In this document: piece after piece, positions 1 through 9,395 of the stretch
Numbering within the stretch: the stretch's first letter is position 1
Layout: each line of letters begins with the position of its first letter
NCBI GenBank assembly: GCA_963205005.1
Contig: CAUJHW010000067.1
Location: 1 to 33,267, forward strand
Direction of reading: 5' to 3'
DNA length: 33,267 nucleotides
Source: Pseudomonadota bacterium
GTDB taxonomy: Bacteria > Pseudomonadota > Alphaproteobacteria > Caulobacterales > Caulobacteraceae
Made by a program: the position numbers and the translations under genes
Notes under the pieces: generated by a model
Databases searched by the model: none
What the model was told of the DNA's origin: nothing
Seen by the model: only the letters and a program-made list of their open reading frames with translations

Positions 1-138
1 CTTGGCGAAGCCGAACGGGCCGTCCATCCGCTTCACGCCGAGCTTGCTGTGCAGCTCCTTGGCCAGCGGTTCGGGCTTGGAATAGAACAGGACGTTGCCG
101 GAGAGCTGGCCCGGAGGCGTCGGTTGGGTCGTGGCCAT
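1..138 (-). CDS. SapC family protein, N-terminal 46 residues only (gene runs off the window)
   Basis: The reading frame begins with ATG at 138 and stays open to base 1, so only the first 46 residues are visible. They contain the stretch GNVLFYSKPEPLAKELH followed by KLGVKRMDGPFGFAK, which I recognise as the usual N-terminus of SapC-family proteins, common in Caulobacterales and other alphaproteobacteria. The family is named after an S-layer-associated Campylobacter protein; its function in alphaproteobacteria is not well defined. A GAAGG purine run lies about 7 bases before the ATG on the minus strand. The gene is divergent from the hydratase that starts at 313. The family call rests on a short fragment. 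Confidence 0.7.
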   Translation of the reverse strand, partial: MATTQPTPPGQLSGNVLFYSKPEPLAKELHSKLGVKRMDGPFGFAK

Positions 139-312
139 CTAGAAACCTTCGAAAAATCTGGGGCGCGGCAACGCCGTCAGAGGGTATGCGCGCAAGGTCG
201 CGCCTTCTAGCCGATCCCGGCCGTACCGGCAAATCGGTCGCGCTTGTCTTGCGCTCCGGTGTGCGAGCCCCTTCAATCGGGGCAACAAGAGACGAGGAAA
301 CGGAAGCGCCAC
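139..312. other. Divergent intergenic region between the SapC-like and hydratase genes
   Basis: This 174-bp gap separates two genes that point away from each other, so both promoters should lie here. I see no strong -35/-10 pair and no clear inverted repeat. An in-frame ATG at 244 would add 23 residues to the hydratase, but that extension is arginine/glutamine rich and unlike the family's N-terminus. Confidence 0.4.
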
Positions 313-1191
313 ATGCCGATTTTCTATCCGGATATCCTGGATCAGGGCACCAAGCCGAAGACCTTCAGCTATGGCGACAAGGATGTGATGCTCTACGCGC
401 TGGGCATCGGCCTGGGCGCCGACCCGATGAACGAGACCGAGCTCGCCTTCGTCTATGAAAAGGGCCTGAAGGTCGTGCCGACGGCGGCGACCGTGCTGGC
501 GTCCGGCGGCGGCCGCGGCGAACCCCTTCCGCGCAAGCCCGGCCATCGCGAGAGCGCACCCAACTACCTTATGCTGGTCCATGGCGAGCAGAAGGTCGAA
601 CTGCACCGTCCCCTGCCGGCCTCCGGCACGTTCACCACCGAGAGCCGCACCGTCGGCGCCTTCGACAAGGGCAAGGACAAGGGCGCGGTCCTGGTCAGCG
701 AGACGGTCTGGCGCGACGAGACGGGCGAGAAGGTCGCCACCCTCACCGGCTCCAGCTTCTGTCGCGCCGACGGCGGCTTCGGCGGACCTTCGGAAGGCCA
801 GCCCGAGCCGCATCCGATTCCGTCCCGTGCGCCGGACCTGTCGGTCGACATCCCCACCCGCGAGGACCAGGCGCTGCTCTACCGCCTGAACGGCGACCGC
901 AACCCGCTGCACTCCGATCCGGACAGCGCCAGGCGCTCGGGCTTTCCGCGGCCGATCCTGCATGGCCTGTGCACATACGGCATCACCTGCCGCGCCGTGC
1001 TGCAGATGGTCACCGACTACGACCCCGACCAGATCGCCAGCCACCAGGCGCGGTTTTCGTCGCCGGTGTTCCCGGGCGAGACGATCACCGTCGACCTCTG
1101 GAAGGACGGCAGGAACATCTCGTTCGAGGCCCGCATCAAGGATCGCGGCGTCACAGTCATCAAGAACGGCCTGACCGTTCTTCGCAGCTAA
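313..1191 (+). CDS. MaoC-type double hot-dog (R)-specific enoyl-CoA hydratase (hydratase 2 family)
   Basis: 292 residues. The protein has a degenerate N-terminal hot-dog half (about 1-150) and an active C-terminal half with the hydratase 2 motif YRLNGDRNPLHSDP at 190-203. Asp195 and His200 match the catalytic pair of eukaryotic peroxisomal hydratase 2. FPRPILHGLCTYG (211-223) is the next conserved block. The family adds water to trans-2-enoyl-CoA to give (3R)-hydroxyacyl-CoA; bacterial members serve fatty-acid, sterol or polyester metabolism. I chose ATG 313 because an AGGAAA run sits about 12 bases upstream and MPIFYPDILDQ fits the family start; ATG 244 is also in frame. The phosphatase gene follows after 13 bp. 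The acyl substrate cannot be read from the sequence. Confidence 0.88.
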   Translation: MPIFYPDILDQGTKPKTFSYGDKDVMLYALGIGLGADPMNETELAFVYEKGLKVVPTAATVLASGGGRGEPLPRKPGHRESAPNYLMLVHGEQKVELHRPLPASGTFTTESRTVGAFDKGKDKGAVLVSETVWRDETGEKVATLTGSSFCRADGGFGGPSEGQPEPHPIPSRAPDLSVDIPTREDQALLYRLNGDRNPLHSDPDSARRSGFPRPILHGLCTYGITCRAVLQMVTDYDPDQIASHQARFSSPVFPGETITVDLWKDGRNISFEARIKDRGVTVIKNGLTVLRS

Positions 1192-1204
1192 GCCAGGAGC
1201 CCCC

Positions 1205-1972
1205 TTGATCCGCCATGTCCTGATCGTCTGCGCGGTCGCCGCGCTCTCGGCCTGCGCGACCGACGCCTCGTCGCCCGCTCCTGTCGCCATGGGCGGGCCG
1301 ACAGACACCTATGCCGGCTACCTCGCAGGGGACGCGCTGGACGGCCGGAAGATCCTGTCGCCGCCGCCGACGCCGGACTCGGCCTACGGCAAGGCGGACC
1401 GGGCTTATTTCGACGACACCCGGGCGCTCAAGGACAGTCCGCGCTGGAAGCTGGCGATCCAGGACAACGACCTGTGGCAGGGCGGGGCGCTCAAGCGCTT
1501 CGCCTGCGCCATGGGGACCGACATCACGGAAAAGGGCACGCCCGCGACGTGGAAGATCCTGCACAGGATCGAGGTGGACGTCCGCACCATCGGCACGCCG
1601 GCCAAGGATTTCTTCAAGCGCGACCGCCCCCTGATCGGCAACGACAAGCCGCTGTGCGTGCCGCGCGAGAAATGGATGGAGACCAACGCCTCCTATCCCT
1701 CCGGCCATTCCATGGTCGCCTGGTCGTGGGCGCTGGTGCTGTCGGAGGCCAAGCCGTCGGTGGCCGACGCGCTCCTGAAAATGGGCCAGGACTCGGGCGA
1801 GAGCCGCATGATCTGCGGCGTGCATTTCCCGTCCGACGTGGAGGCCGGGCGCACGCTCGGCGCCGGCATGGTGGCGCGCCTCCATGCCGTCCCCGAGTTC
1901 ACTGCCGACCTGGCCAGGGCCAAGCGCGAGATCGCGACCGCGCCGGCGCCGCAGGGGTGCCCCGCCGCCTGA
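1205..1972 (+). CDS. Class A nonspecific acid phosphatase (PAP2 superfamily), predicted lipoprotein
   Basis: 255 residues from a TTG codon, preceded by AGGAG at 1195-1199; the ATG at 1215 is out of frame. The N-terminus is a lipoprotein signal with lipobox LSAC (Cys17), so the enzyme should be anchored on the periplasmic side. All three PAP2 phosphatase motifs are present: KDFFKRDRP (134-142), YPSGHS (164-169) and SR...GVHFPSD (200-211), the last holding the nucleophilic His207 and Asp211. Enzymes of this PhoN-like group hydrolyse phosphomonoesters in the periplasm. It follows the hydratase by 13 bp and may be cotranscribed, although no functional link is evident. Its stop lies 1 bp from the end of the opposing GNAT gene. 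Confidence 0.88.
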   Translation: MIRHVLIVCAVAALSACATDASSPAPVAMGGPTDTYAGYLAGDALDGRKILSPPPTPDSAYGKADRAYFDDTRALKDSPRWKLAIQDNDLWQGGALKRFACAMGTDITEKGTPATWKILHRIEVDVRTIGTPAKDFFKRDRPLIGNDKPLCVPREKWMETNASYPSGHSMVAWSWALVLSEAKPSVADALLKMGQDSGESRMICGVHFPSDVEAGRTLGAGMVARLHAVPEFTADLARAKREIATAPAPQGCPAA

Positions 1973-1973
1973 G

Positions 1974-2501
1974 CTAGGGCCGCTTCGCCGCGAACACCAC
2001 GTGGCGGCGGAGGGGATGGTCTTCCGCAAGCCGGGGATGGTCGAAGTCGCGGGCGGGGTCGGGCGTCATGCCGATGCGGCGCATCACCGCCTGGGATCTC
2101 ACATTGGTGTCCGCGGTCCAGGCCAGGATCTCGTCGGCTTCGAGGTTTGCGAAGCCCCAGTCCAGAACGGCGCGGGCGCCTTCGGTGGCCAGGCCCTGGC
2201 CCTGGGCGTCGACGGCCAGCCGCCAGCCCATCTCGAAGCACGGCGCGGGTGGATCGTGCAGTTCCCGGCGCAGGCCGATCATGCCGACCAGAACGCCGTC
2301 GGCCTTTCGCTCGGCCGCCCAGAAATCATAGCCGCTGGCCGCGATGCCGGCGTTGATCCGGTCGATCAGTTCGTCGGTGGCGGCGCGATCCCGCACCCCA
2401 CCCAGCCACTCGCCCACGCGCGGGTCGGCGTTGATCGCGGCGAACGCTTCGCGGTCTTCGTCACGGAAGGCGCGCAGGATCAGGCGGTCGGTCTCGATCA
2501 T
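1974..2501 (-). CDS. GNAT family N-acetyltransferase (RimJ/RimL-like)
   Basis: 175 residues. MIETDRLILRAFRDED at the start is the standard opening of the Acetyltransf_3 group, and QGQGLATEG (100-108) is the acetyl-CoA pyrophosphate-binding loop. The fold is complete and ends shortly after residue 160. The acceptor is unknown; relatives acetylate protein N-termini, antibiotics or small amines. Its ATG overlaps the stop of the upstream amidase gene as ATGA, so translation is probably coupled and it is the last gene of the agmatine operon. That position makes a polyamine-related amine a possible substrate, but this is only inferred: the sequence is not of the SpeG type. Confidence 0.85.
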   Translation of the reverse strand: MIETDRLILRAFRDEDREAFAAINADPRVGEWLGGVRDRAATDELIDRINAGIAASGYDFWAAERKADGVLVGMIGLRRELHDPPAPCFEMGWRLAVDAQGQGLATEGARAVLDWGFANLEADEILAWTADTNVRSQAVMRRIGMTPDPARDFDHPRLAEDHPLRRHVVFAAKRP

Positions 2502-3375
2502 GCCGGACGCGGCTGGGTGAGCGCGCCGTAGAGGTCGGTCCGCCGGTCGCGGAAGAAGCCCCAGGCAGCGCGGTGGGTGGCCAGGAAGTCCAGGTCGAAG
2601 GTGGCGCTCAGCACGCCCTCGTCCTCGCGGCCGACGGCGGCCACCAGGTCGCCCCGGTGGTCGGCGATGAAGCTGGAGCCGTAGAACTGCTGCCCGCCGT
2701 TGGGATAGCCGGCCCAGGGCTCGAAGCCGGTGCGGTTGGCGCCGACAACCGGGATGACGTTGGAGACCGCGTGGCCCTGCATGGCGCGGCGCCACGGCGC
2801 GGCTGTGTCGAGGCTGGGGTCGTGCGGCTCCGAGCCGATGGCGGTGGGATAGAGCAGCACCTCGGCGCCCATCAGGGTCATGGCGCGCGCGCACTCGGGG
2901 TACCACTGGTCCCAGCAGATGCCGACGCCGATGCGGCCGAAACGGGTGTCCCAGACCCGGAAGCCGGTGTCGCCGGGCCGGAAGTAGTACTTCTCCATGT
3001 AGCCCGGGCCGTCCGGGATGTGGCTCTTGCGGTAGAGGCCCATCAGGCTGCCGTCGGCGTCGATCATCACCAGGCTGTTGAAGTAGTGCGGCCCCTCGCG
3101 CTCGAAGATCGAGATCGGCAGGACGACGCCCAGCTCGGCCGCCAGCGGCGCCAGGGCGGTGACGCAGGGGTGCTCGCGCCACGGGTGCGCCGTGCGGAAC
3201 CAGCGCTCCTCCTGGGCGACGCAGAAGTAGGGCCCCTGGAACAGCTCTGACGGCAGGATCACCTGGGCGCCACGGCCGGCGGCCTCCCGGATCAGCTCCG
3301 CCGTGCGGGCGATGTTGGCGTCGAGGTCCTCGCCGTACGAGGCCTGCAGGGCGGCGACGGTCAGCTCACGCGACA

Positions 3376-3376
<1 letters not shown>
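2498..3376 (-). CDS. aguB: N-carbamoylputrescine amidase
   Basis: 292 residues, nitrilase superfamily. The catalytic triad is visible as Glu44 (LPSELFQ), Lys117 (YRKSHIPDGPGY) and Cys154 (GICWDQWYPE). The last two motifs together with PTAIGSEPHDP are characteristic of N-carbamoylputrescine amidases as opposed to other nitrilases. The enzyme hydrolyses N-carbamoylputrescine to putrescine, CO2 and ammonia in the cytoplasm. It is encoded directly after agmatine deiminase with stop and start codons sharing one base (TGATG), so the two consecutive pathway steps are translationally coupled. Its own stop overlaps the start of the GNAT gene. Length is normal for the family. Confidence 0.94.
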
Positions 3377-4365
<989 letters not shown>

Positions 4366-4438
4366 CGGAGGCCTCGTTCGCGGACGGGCGCAGATGGCCC
4401 CCGACGCCCCCGGCGTCAAGCATCCGCCCAAAGAGAAA

Positions 4439-4464
4439 GGGCGGCCGCATCGCTGCGGCCGCCC
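4439..4464 (-). terminator. Rho-independent terminator of the TonB-dependent receptor gene
   Basis: A perfect 10-bp inverted repeat (GGGCGGCCGC at 4439-4448, loop ATCGCT, GCGGCCGCCC at 4455-4464). Read on the minus strand it is followed by CTTTCTCTTT, a T-rich tail. It lies 25 bp after the stop of the receptor gene at 4489 and before the agmatine deiminase start, so it should stop receptor transcription from entering the agu operon. Confidence 0.8.
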
Positions 4465-4488
4465 CTCGAAGTCTGCCTGAACCGGGTT

Positions 4489-6966
4489 CTAGAACTCGGC
4501 GTGCAGGGTGGCGATGAACGTCCGGCGATAGCCGGGCTGCGCAACCGCCGTACCGGTCAGGTTCGGCGAGATGTCGCCGAGGTAGCGCTTGTTGAAGGCG
4601 TTCCGGACGTTGAACTGGAGATAGGTCCGATCCAGGCCGATCGGGCTCAGCTTCACCCGGGCGTCGAAGTCCACCAGCTCGTAACCGCGGAACTTCTCGG
4701 TGTTGACCAGGTTGGTCCAGCGGCTTCCGACCCACTTGGCCTGCGCGCCGAGGCTCAGCCACTCCGTGGCGTCGTACTGGAGGCGGGCGCCGCCCTGATG
4801 CTTCGGGATCTCGTAGACTGTCTTGCCCTTGGTCGGCAGGATGCCGGCCACGGCGTTCTTGATGTCCTGCTGGATCTCGGAGTCGATGTACGAATACGAG
4901 GCGTAGAAGCTCAGGCCGTCCATCGGCTTGACGCCGAGCTGGGCGTCGAAACCGCGGTTCTGCACATCGCCGACGTTCTGCGAGAAGGCGACGCCTGACG
5001 GCTCGTCCAGCACGCGCTCGATGCGGTTCTTGAAGTCGGTGTTGTAGATCGCCGCGGCGGCCATGAAGACACCCGACTGGTAACGGACGCCCAGGTCGAA
5101 GGTCTTGGTGGTTTCCGGGCCCGGATCGACCAGGATCTGGTCGTACAGGTCGTCGGTCCGCGGCACGGAGATGGTCTCGGCGTAGCTGCCGTAGACCGAC
5201 AGGTTCTCGGTCACATCGTAGCTCACGCCCACGTTCGGCAGCACGTCGTCGTACTTGCGGGTGAACGAGCGCGGCTGGCCGTAGCGCAGCGTGGCGTTGG
5301 AGTTCAGCGTGGCGGCCGGGAAGGTCACCAGCGGCTTGCCGGTGCCATCGTTGGTGCCGGCGACCGGCGTGCCGATCTGGGTGGTGCAGTAGGCGTTGAA
5401 GGTGTTCTGCTGGTAGCAGTAGTTGTTCAGGTCGCGCTTGAAGAAGGGCGCGCGGACGCCGACGTTCACCAGCAGCTTGTCTTCGAGGAACCGGCCGCGG
5501 TACTCGGCCGAAACCTGGTTCAGCGTGGCGATCGACAGGCGGTCACGGCGGCGCAGGTTGGTGCCGTCCGGCAGGGCGATCAGACGGCCTTCGCCATCCT
5601 TGCCGCCGAACACGTTCTCGGGCGTGCCATCCTGCTCGACGTAGCCGACGTCGCCGGTCTGGCGGTGCTTGGCGCGGTCGAAGGTGTAGGCGACGCGGAC
5701 GCTCTGGTTGTCGGCGAACTTCCAGATCAGCGACGAGGTCACGCCGTAGCGGCGGGTGTTCGTCGTGTTCGGGCGGTAGAGATAGACCCGGTCAAGGATG
5801 TCGCCGTCGGCGTTCAGATCCACACCCGCCGAGGCCGTGTTGCCGCGCAGCTGGGCATCGGTTTCCGGGAACAGGCCGACGCCGCCACCGTTGGCGAGGA
5901 CGTACTGGAACGACGGGTCGACGGTCAGGGTGAACTGCTCGCCCAGCTTCCAGCTCGACAGGCCGCGGATGTTGCCGGTGTTCGAGGGGTTGATGTTGAA
6001 GTCGTAGTAGCCGGTGGTGCAGGCGAAACCGGTGGAATTGTCCACCTGGGCCGTACCCGCCGCCGGTGTCGGGCGGAGGCAGCTCGTCGGCGACACCAGG
6101 CTGGTGTCAGGCAGGCCGGCGGTGGTCACGCCCTGGCGCTGGAAGGTCGCCAGGCTGATGCGGTTGATGAAGTTGTTGCGGTTCTCGTTGTAGTTCAGGA
6201 TCAGGCTGGCCCAGCCGATGTCGCCGAAATCCTGGTCGATACGGGCGTTGAACTGCTTCTTCTGGATCTTGCCCGAGGGCGAGATCGGCGAGTTGTGCGG
6301 CTTCACCAGGTCGTTGCGGGTGTAGAGGCCCGACACCCACATGCGGGTGCCGAAGGGGCCGATCTCGCCGCTTTCGATGGTGCCGTAGTAGCGCTGGAAT
6401 TCGTCGCTGCCGTAGCCGAGCTCGGCGCGGACGCCGAAGTCCTTCGAGGCCTTCTTGGTGATGTAGTTGATGGTGCCGCCCGCCGCGGCCGCCGTCGGGC
6501 TGTCCACGTCGGTGGTGCCCAGGTTCACCGTGGCGCGCTCGATCAGGTCGGATTCAAGCTGCTGGTTCGGGTAGATGGCGTAGTTGCCGCTGTCGTTCAG
6601 CGGGACGCCGTCCTGCAGCAGGGCCACGCGCTGGCTGTCGAAGCCGCGGATGGTGATGTCGCCGCCGGCCGAGCCGTAGGCGTCGTTGTTGGTGAAGTTC
6701 ACCGACGGCAGCAGGTTGATGGAGTCCAGGATCGTCTGGCCGGGGGCCTGGCGGCTGATGAATTCCTCGGTGATGGAGGCGCGCGACTTGGGCGCGTCGA
6801 TCGCCACGATGGCGCCGTCGAGGTTCTTCGGGCCGGTCGAACCGGTGACAACCAGCTCTTCCAGCACCGCGGTGCCGGTGGACTGGGCCATGGCGGAGCC
6901 CGCCATCAGCAGCCCTGTCGCCATGGCAGTCGTCGCGCAAAGCGCGCGGCTGAACTTGATATTCAT
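4489..6966 (-). CDS. TonB-dependent outer-membrane receptor
   Basis: 825 residues. A signal peptide ends at about AMA27-Q28, and the TonB box LEELVVTGS follows at 35-43. The plug domain covers roughly 55-180, with the blocks DSINLLPSVNF, ITIRGFDSQRVALLQDGVPLND and AAAGGTINYIT. The rest is the beta-barrel, ending in the C-terminal aromatic signature (ATLHAEF). Such receptors import siderophores, vitamins, sugars or metals across the outer membrane using TonB energy. Two predicted extracellular segments carry cysteine pairs (SCLRP ... FACTTG, and NNYCYQQ ... AYCTTQ), which may form loop disulfides. No partner gene (sigma regulator, ABC permease, hydrolase) adjoins it, so the substrate is unknown. 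It is preceded by AAGGGA near the ATG. Confidence 0.93.
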   Translation of the reverse strand: MNIKFSRALCATTAMATGLLMAGSAMAQSTGTAVLEELVVTGSTGPKNLDGAIVAIDAPKSRASITEEFISRQAPGQTILDSINLLPSVNFTNNDAYGSAGGDITIRGFDSQRVALLQDGVPLNDSGNYAIYPNQQLESDLIERATVNLGTTDVDSPTAAAAGGTINYITKKASKDFGVRAELGYGSDEFQRYYGTIESGEIGPFGTRMWVSGLYTRNDLVKPHNSPISPSGKIQKKQFNARIDQDFGDIGWASLILNYNENRNNFINRISLATFQRQGVTTAGLPDTSLVSPTSCLRPTPAAGTAQVDNSTGFACTTGYYDFNINPSNTGNIRGLSSWKLGEQFTLTVDPSFQYVLANGGGVGLFPETDAQLRGNTASAGVDLNADGDILDRVYLYRPNTTNTRRYGVTSSLIWKFADNQSVRVAYTFDRAKHRQTGDVGYVEQDGTPENVFGGKDGEGRLIALPDGTNLRRRDRLSIATLNQVSAEYRGRFLEDKLLVNVGVRAPFFKRDLNNYCYQQNTFNAYCTTQIGTPVAGTNDGTGKPLVTFPAATLNSNATLRYGQPRSFTRKYDDVLPNVGVSYDVTENLSVYGSYAETISVPRTDDLYDQILVDPGPETTKTFDLGVRYQSGVFMAAAAIYNTDFKNRIERVLDEPSGVAFSQNVGDVQNRGFDAQLGVKPMDGLSFYASYSYIDSEIQQDIKNAVAGILPTKGKTVYEIPKHQGGARLQYDATEWLSLGAQAKWVGSRWTNLVNTEKFRGYELVDFDARVKLSPIGLDRTYLQFNVRNAFNKRYLGDISPNLTGTAVAQPGYRRTFIATLHAEF

Positions 6967-7219
6967 AGAAGGTATCCCTTTGCCGTCGACCCGTGCAGGG
7001 GACCGCCCCTCCGGCGCCCCTTGGTCTTGATTTTGCCTATAGCGTGGAAAATCGGGTTGTAGGTGACGGTTTTGCTACGGTGCGAGCTTCACTGTCACAT
7101 TGTGGCGTCAACCCGTCGGTTTCCCGCGCAGCGTGGCGCCGATGCAGCGGTTTTCGGGGCAATCGGGGCCGCCAAGGTCCGTATGCACATGGATCCGCGG
7201 CGGCTAGGGTCCCGTCAGC
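6967..7219. promoter_or_regulatory. Divergent intergenic region upstream of the TonB receptor and the GT39 gene
   Basis: At 253 bp this is the longest gene-free gap, and it must hold the promoters of two divergent genes. On the minus strand GCTATA at 7043-7038 resembles the Caulobacter housekeeping -10 element (GCTANA) and would start the receptor transcript about 70 bp before its ATG; I see no convincing -35. A small inverted repeat (AGGGG, ACCG, CCCCT at 6997-7010) lies in the receptor leader. No Fur box, TPP or cobalamin riboswitch core is apparent. Confidence 0.3.
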
Positions 7220-8770
7220 ATGAGTAGCCTGCCGTCACCGACGCCGACACCCTTCCGCGATGCGCGGGCGGCGCTGACGCTGATCGTGGTCCTGACCCTG
7301 GCCAGGATGGCGGCGCTGTTCGTCACCCCGCTCGAACTCTACCCCGACGAGGCCCAGTACTGGCTTTGGTCGCGGACGCTGGACTTCGGCTACTATTCCA
7401 AGCCGCCGGTGATCGCCTGGGCCATCTGGGCGACCACGGCGATCGGCGGCGACGCCGAGGCCTGGGTGCGGTTGTCGGCCTGCCTGTTCCAGGCCGGGGC
7501 GGCCGGGACGGTGTTCCTGATCGGACGCAGGCTCTACGGGCCGTCCGTCGGACTGGCCGCGGCGGCGCTCTACGCCCTGATGCCGGGTGTGCAGCTTTCG
7601 GCGCTGGTTGCCGCCACCGATGCCCCCCTGCTGTTCTTCCTGGGCCTCACCACCCTGGCCTATGTGACCCTCCAGGACCCCGGGACGCGCCGTCGGGTCG
7701 CGGTGGCGCTGGGCCTGGGCGCGGCGCTGGGCATGGCGTTCCTGAGCAAGTACGCGGCGGTCTATTTCGTCGTGGGCCTGGCGATCCATCTGTCGGTCTC
7801 GCGTCAGGCGCGGGCGGCCTGGAGCCTGCCGGCCGCCGCCGCCGCCGCACTGGCCTTCGCCGCGGTGCTGGCGCCGAACCTGACCTGGAACGCGGCCCAC
7901 GGCTTCGCCACCTTCCAGCACACCGCCGCCAACGCCGCGTGGAGCGGGGTGCAGCTGTTCAACATCGGTGAGATGGCAGTGTTCGTGGCCTCCCAGCTGG
8001 GCGTGTTCGGCCCGATCCCGCTGGTGGCGCTGGTGATCGGCGTCGTGCTGGCGATCCGCCGCCGCAGCCTGTCGCCCCAGGACCTGACCCTGCTCTGCTT
8101 CACCCTGCCGCCGCTGGTGATCGTCACCGGCCAGGCCTTCATCAGCCGGGCGAACGCCAACTGGTCAGGCGCGGGCTACCTGGCCGGAGCGGTCCTGGTG
8201 GCCGCATGGCTGGTGCGCTGGCGGGCCCGGCGCTGGCTGGTCGCGGCGCTGGCGATCCAGGCCGCCATCGCGGCCTTCTTCCTGGTGGGGGTGATCTCGC
8301 CGGCGATCGCCGACCGGGCCGGCCTCGCCAACGGCCTGAAGCGGGCCCGCGGCTGGGAGGAGATCACCCGGGTGATCCTCGACCGCGCCGAGCGCGAACC
8401 GGGCCTGACCGCCATCGCGGTCAACAACCGGTTCCTCTTCTATTCGATGTCCTACTACGGCCGGGACCGGCTGGGCTTCGGCGCCCCGCCCCTGGTCAGC
8501 TGGCTGCTGATGGACGGCCCGCGCAACCAGGCCGAGACGACCGCCCCGCTCACCCCGGCGCGGGGCCGCCGGGTGCTGATGGTGTCCTACGAGGGCTGGC
8601 GCCGCGCCGAGATGCAGGCCGACTTCGCCAGCGCCACCGATCTGGAGATCGGCAGCGTCTGGCTGGACCGCCGCCACAAGCGCAAGGTGGAGATGTTCCT
8701 GGGGCAGGGCTTCTCGCCCCGCCCGCGGGATCCGGTCAGTGGGCTTCCTGGCCCTTCCACACCGCCCTGA
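7220..8770 (+). CDS. GT39 / ArnT-like integral membrane glycosyltransferase
   Basis: 516 residues. A short cytoplasmic N-terminus is followed by about ten hydrophobic segments up to roughly residue 375 and a soluble C-terminal domain. The first periplasmic loop carries YPDEAQYWLWS (41-51), whose Asp43-Glu44 is the catalytic acidic motif of PMT/ArnT-type GT-C enzymes, followed by YYSKPPVIAW. Such enzymes transfer a sugar from a polyprenyl-phosphate donor to lipid A, protein or another acceptor on the periplasmic face. Specificity cannot be told; no arn or lipid A genes lie nearby. Its 3' end overlaps the convergent msrA gene by 35 bp. Confidence 0.88.
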   Translation: MSSLPSPTPTPFRDARAALTLIVVLTLARMAALFVTPLELYPDEAQYWLWSRTLDFGYYSKPPVIAWAIWATTAIGGDAEAWVRLSACLFQAGAAGTVFLIGRRLYGPSVGLAAAALYALMPGVQLSALVAATDAPLLFFLGLTTLAYVTLQDPGTRRRVAVALGLGAALGMAFLSKYAAVYFVVGLAIHLSVSRQARAAWSLPAAAAAALAFAAVLAPNLTWNAAHGFATFQHTAANAAWSGVQLFNIGEMAVFVASQLGVFGPIPLVALVIGVVLAIRRRSLSPQDLTLLCFTLPPLVIVTGQAFISRANANWSGAGYLAGAVLVAAWLVRWRARRWLVAALAIQAAIAAFFLVGVISPAIADRAGLANGLKRARGWEEITRVILDRAEREPGLTAIAVNNRFLFYSMSYYGRDRLGFGAPPLVSWLLMDGPRNQAETTAPLTPARGRRVLMVSYEGWRRAEMQADFASATDLEIGSVWLDRRHKRKVEMFLGQGFSPRPRDPVSGLPGPSTPP

Positions 8771-9323
8771 GCGCCTGCGGGCGACCGCAGCCGATCCGGT
8801 AGCGCTCATAGGCCGCCGGGTTCTTCTTGTAGTAGTCCTGGTGGTAGCCCTCGGCGGTGTAGAACGGCGCCGCGTTGCGGGTGGCGACCGTGATCTTCGC
8901 GCCAAGCTGCTTCTCGTACTTTGCCCGCGCGGCTTCGGCGACGGCGCGTTCGCTGGCGTCGCCCGTGAACACCGCCAGCTTGTAGGACGGCCCCTTGTCG
9001 CAGATCTGGCCGTAGGGATCGGTCGGGTCGATGTGGTGGTAGTAGCTGTCGACCAGCTGGGCATAGCTGATCTTCGCCGGATCGTAGGTGACCCTCACCA
9101 CCTCCAGATGGCCGGAGTGGTTCTCGTAGGTCGGATTCGCCGACGATCCGCCCGAATAGCCGGACACCGCGCCGACGACGCCAGGTGTCGTCTCGAAACC
9201 CTTCTCCATCGACCAGAAGCACCCGCCGGCGAACACGGCGGTCTTGAGGTTCGTGGCCGACAGGGCGGAGCCGGTCAGGAGGAGGGCGGCTGTGGCCGCC
9301 ACGGCGAAGAGGGGCTTGTTCAT
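8736..9323 (-). CDS. msrA: Peptide-methionine (S)-S-oxide reductase MsrA, predicted periplasmic
   Basis: 195 residues. A signal peptide (about 1-22, cleavage near ALSA) precedes a complete MsrA domain: FAGGCFWSMEKGFE with nucleophilic Cys35, GVVGAVSGYSGG, NPTYENHSGHLEVVRVTYDP and AEGYHQDYY. A C-terminal cysteine in YRIGCGRP could act as the resolving residue. The enzyme reduces methionine-S-sulfoxide, here probably in oxidatively damaged envelope proteins. It lies 72 bp downstream of, and in the same direction as, the bufABC-doxX genes. I see neither a terminator nor a GTAACC/CGAA promoter in that gap, so read-through from the metal-stress operon is possible. The 3' end overlaps the GT39 gene. 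Confidence 0.93.
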   Translation of the reverse strand: MNKPLFAVAATAALLLTGSALSATNLKTAVFAGGCFWSMEKGFETTPGVVGAVSGYSGGSSANPTYENHSGHLEVVRVTYDPAKISYAQLVDSYYHHIDPTDPYGQICDKGPSYKLAVFTGDASERAVAEAARAKYEKQLGAKITVATRNAAPFYTAEGYHQDYYKKNPAAYERYRIGCGRPQALRAVWKGQEAH

Positions 9324-9395
9324 GGGGTCAGGTTTGCCGATCGGGGTTCGAGGGTCGTGTTCGATACGTGGGGAGCGATTGCGCGGACGCCAGCC

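Noticed and set aside
5665..7062. A 465-codon open frame on the plus strand opposite the TonB receptor
   Set aside because: It is the mirror of a well-supported receptor gene in GC-rich DNA; its composition (Val/Ala/Gly/Arg runs) matches no domain and it has no ribosome site.
6967..7219. A cobalamin riboswitch or Fur box before the TonB receptor
   Set aside because: No B12-box-like sequence and no GATAAT-type 19-mer symmetry could be found on either strand.
9324..9395. A SigF promoter directly before msrA
   Set aside because: Two CGAA tetramers occur on the minus strand but neither has GTAACC 15-16 bases upstream.
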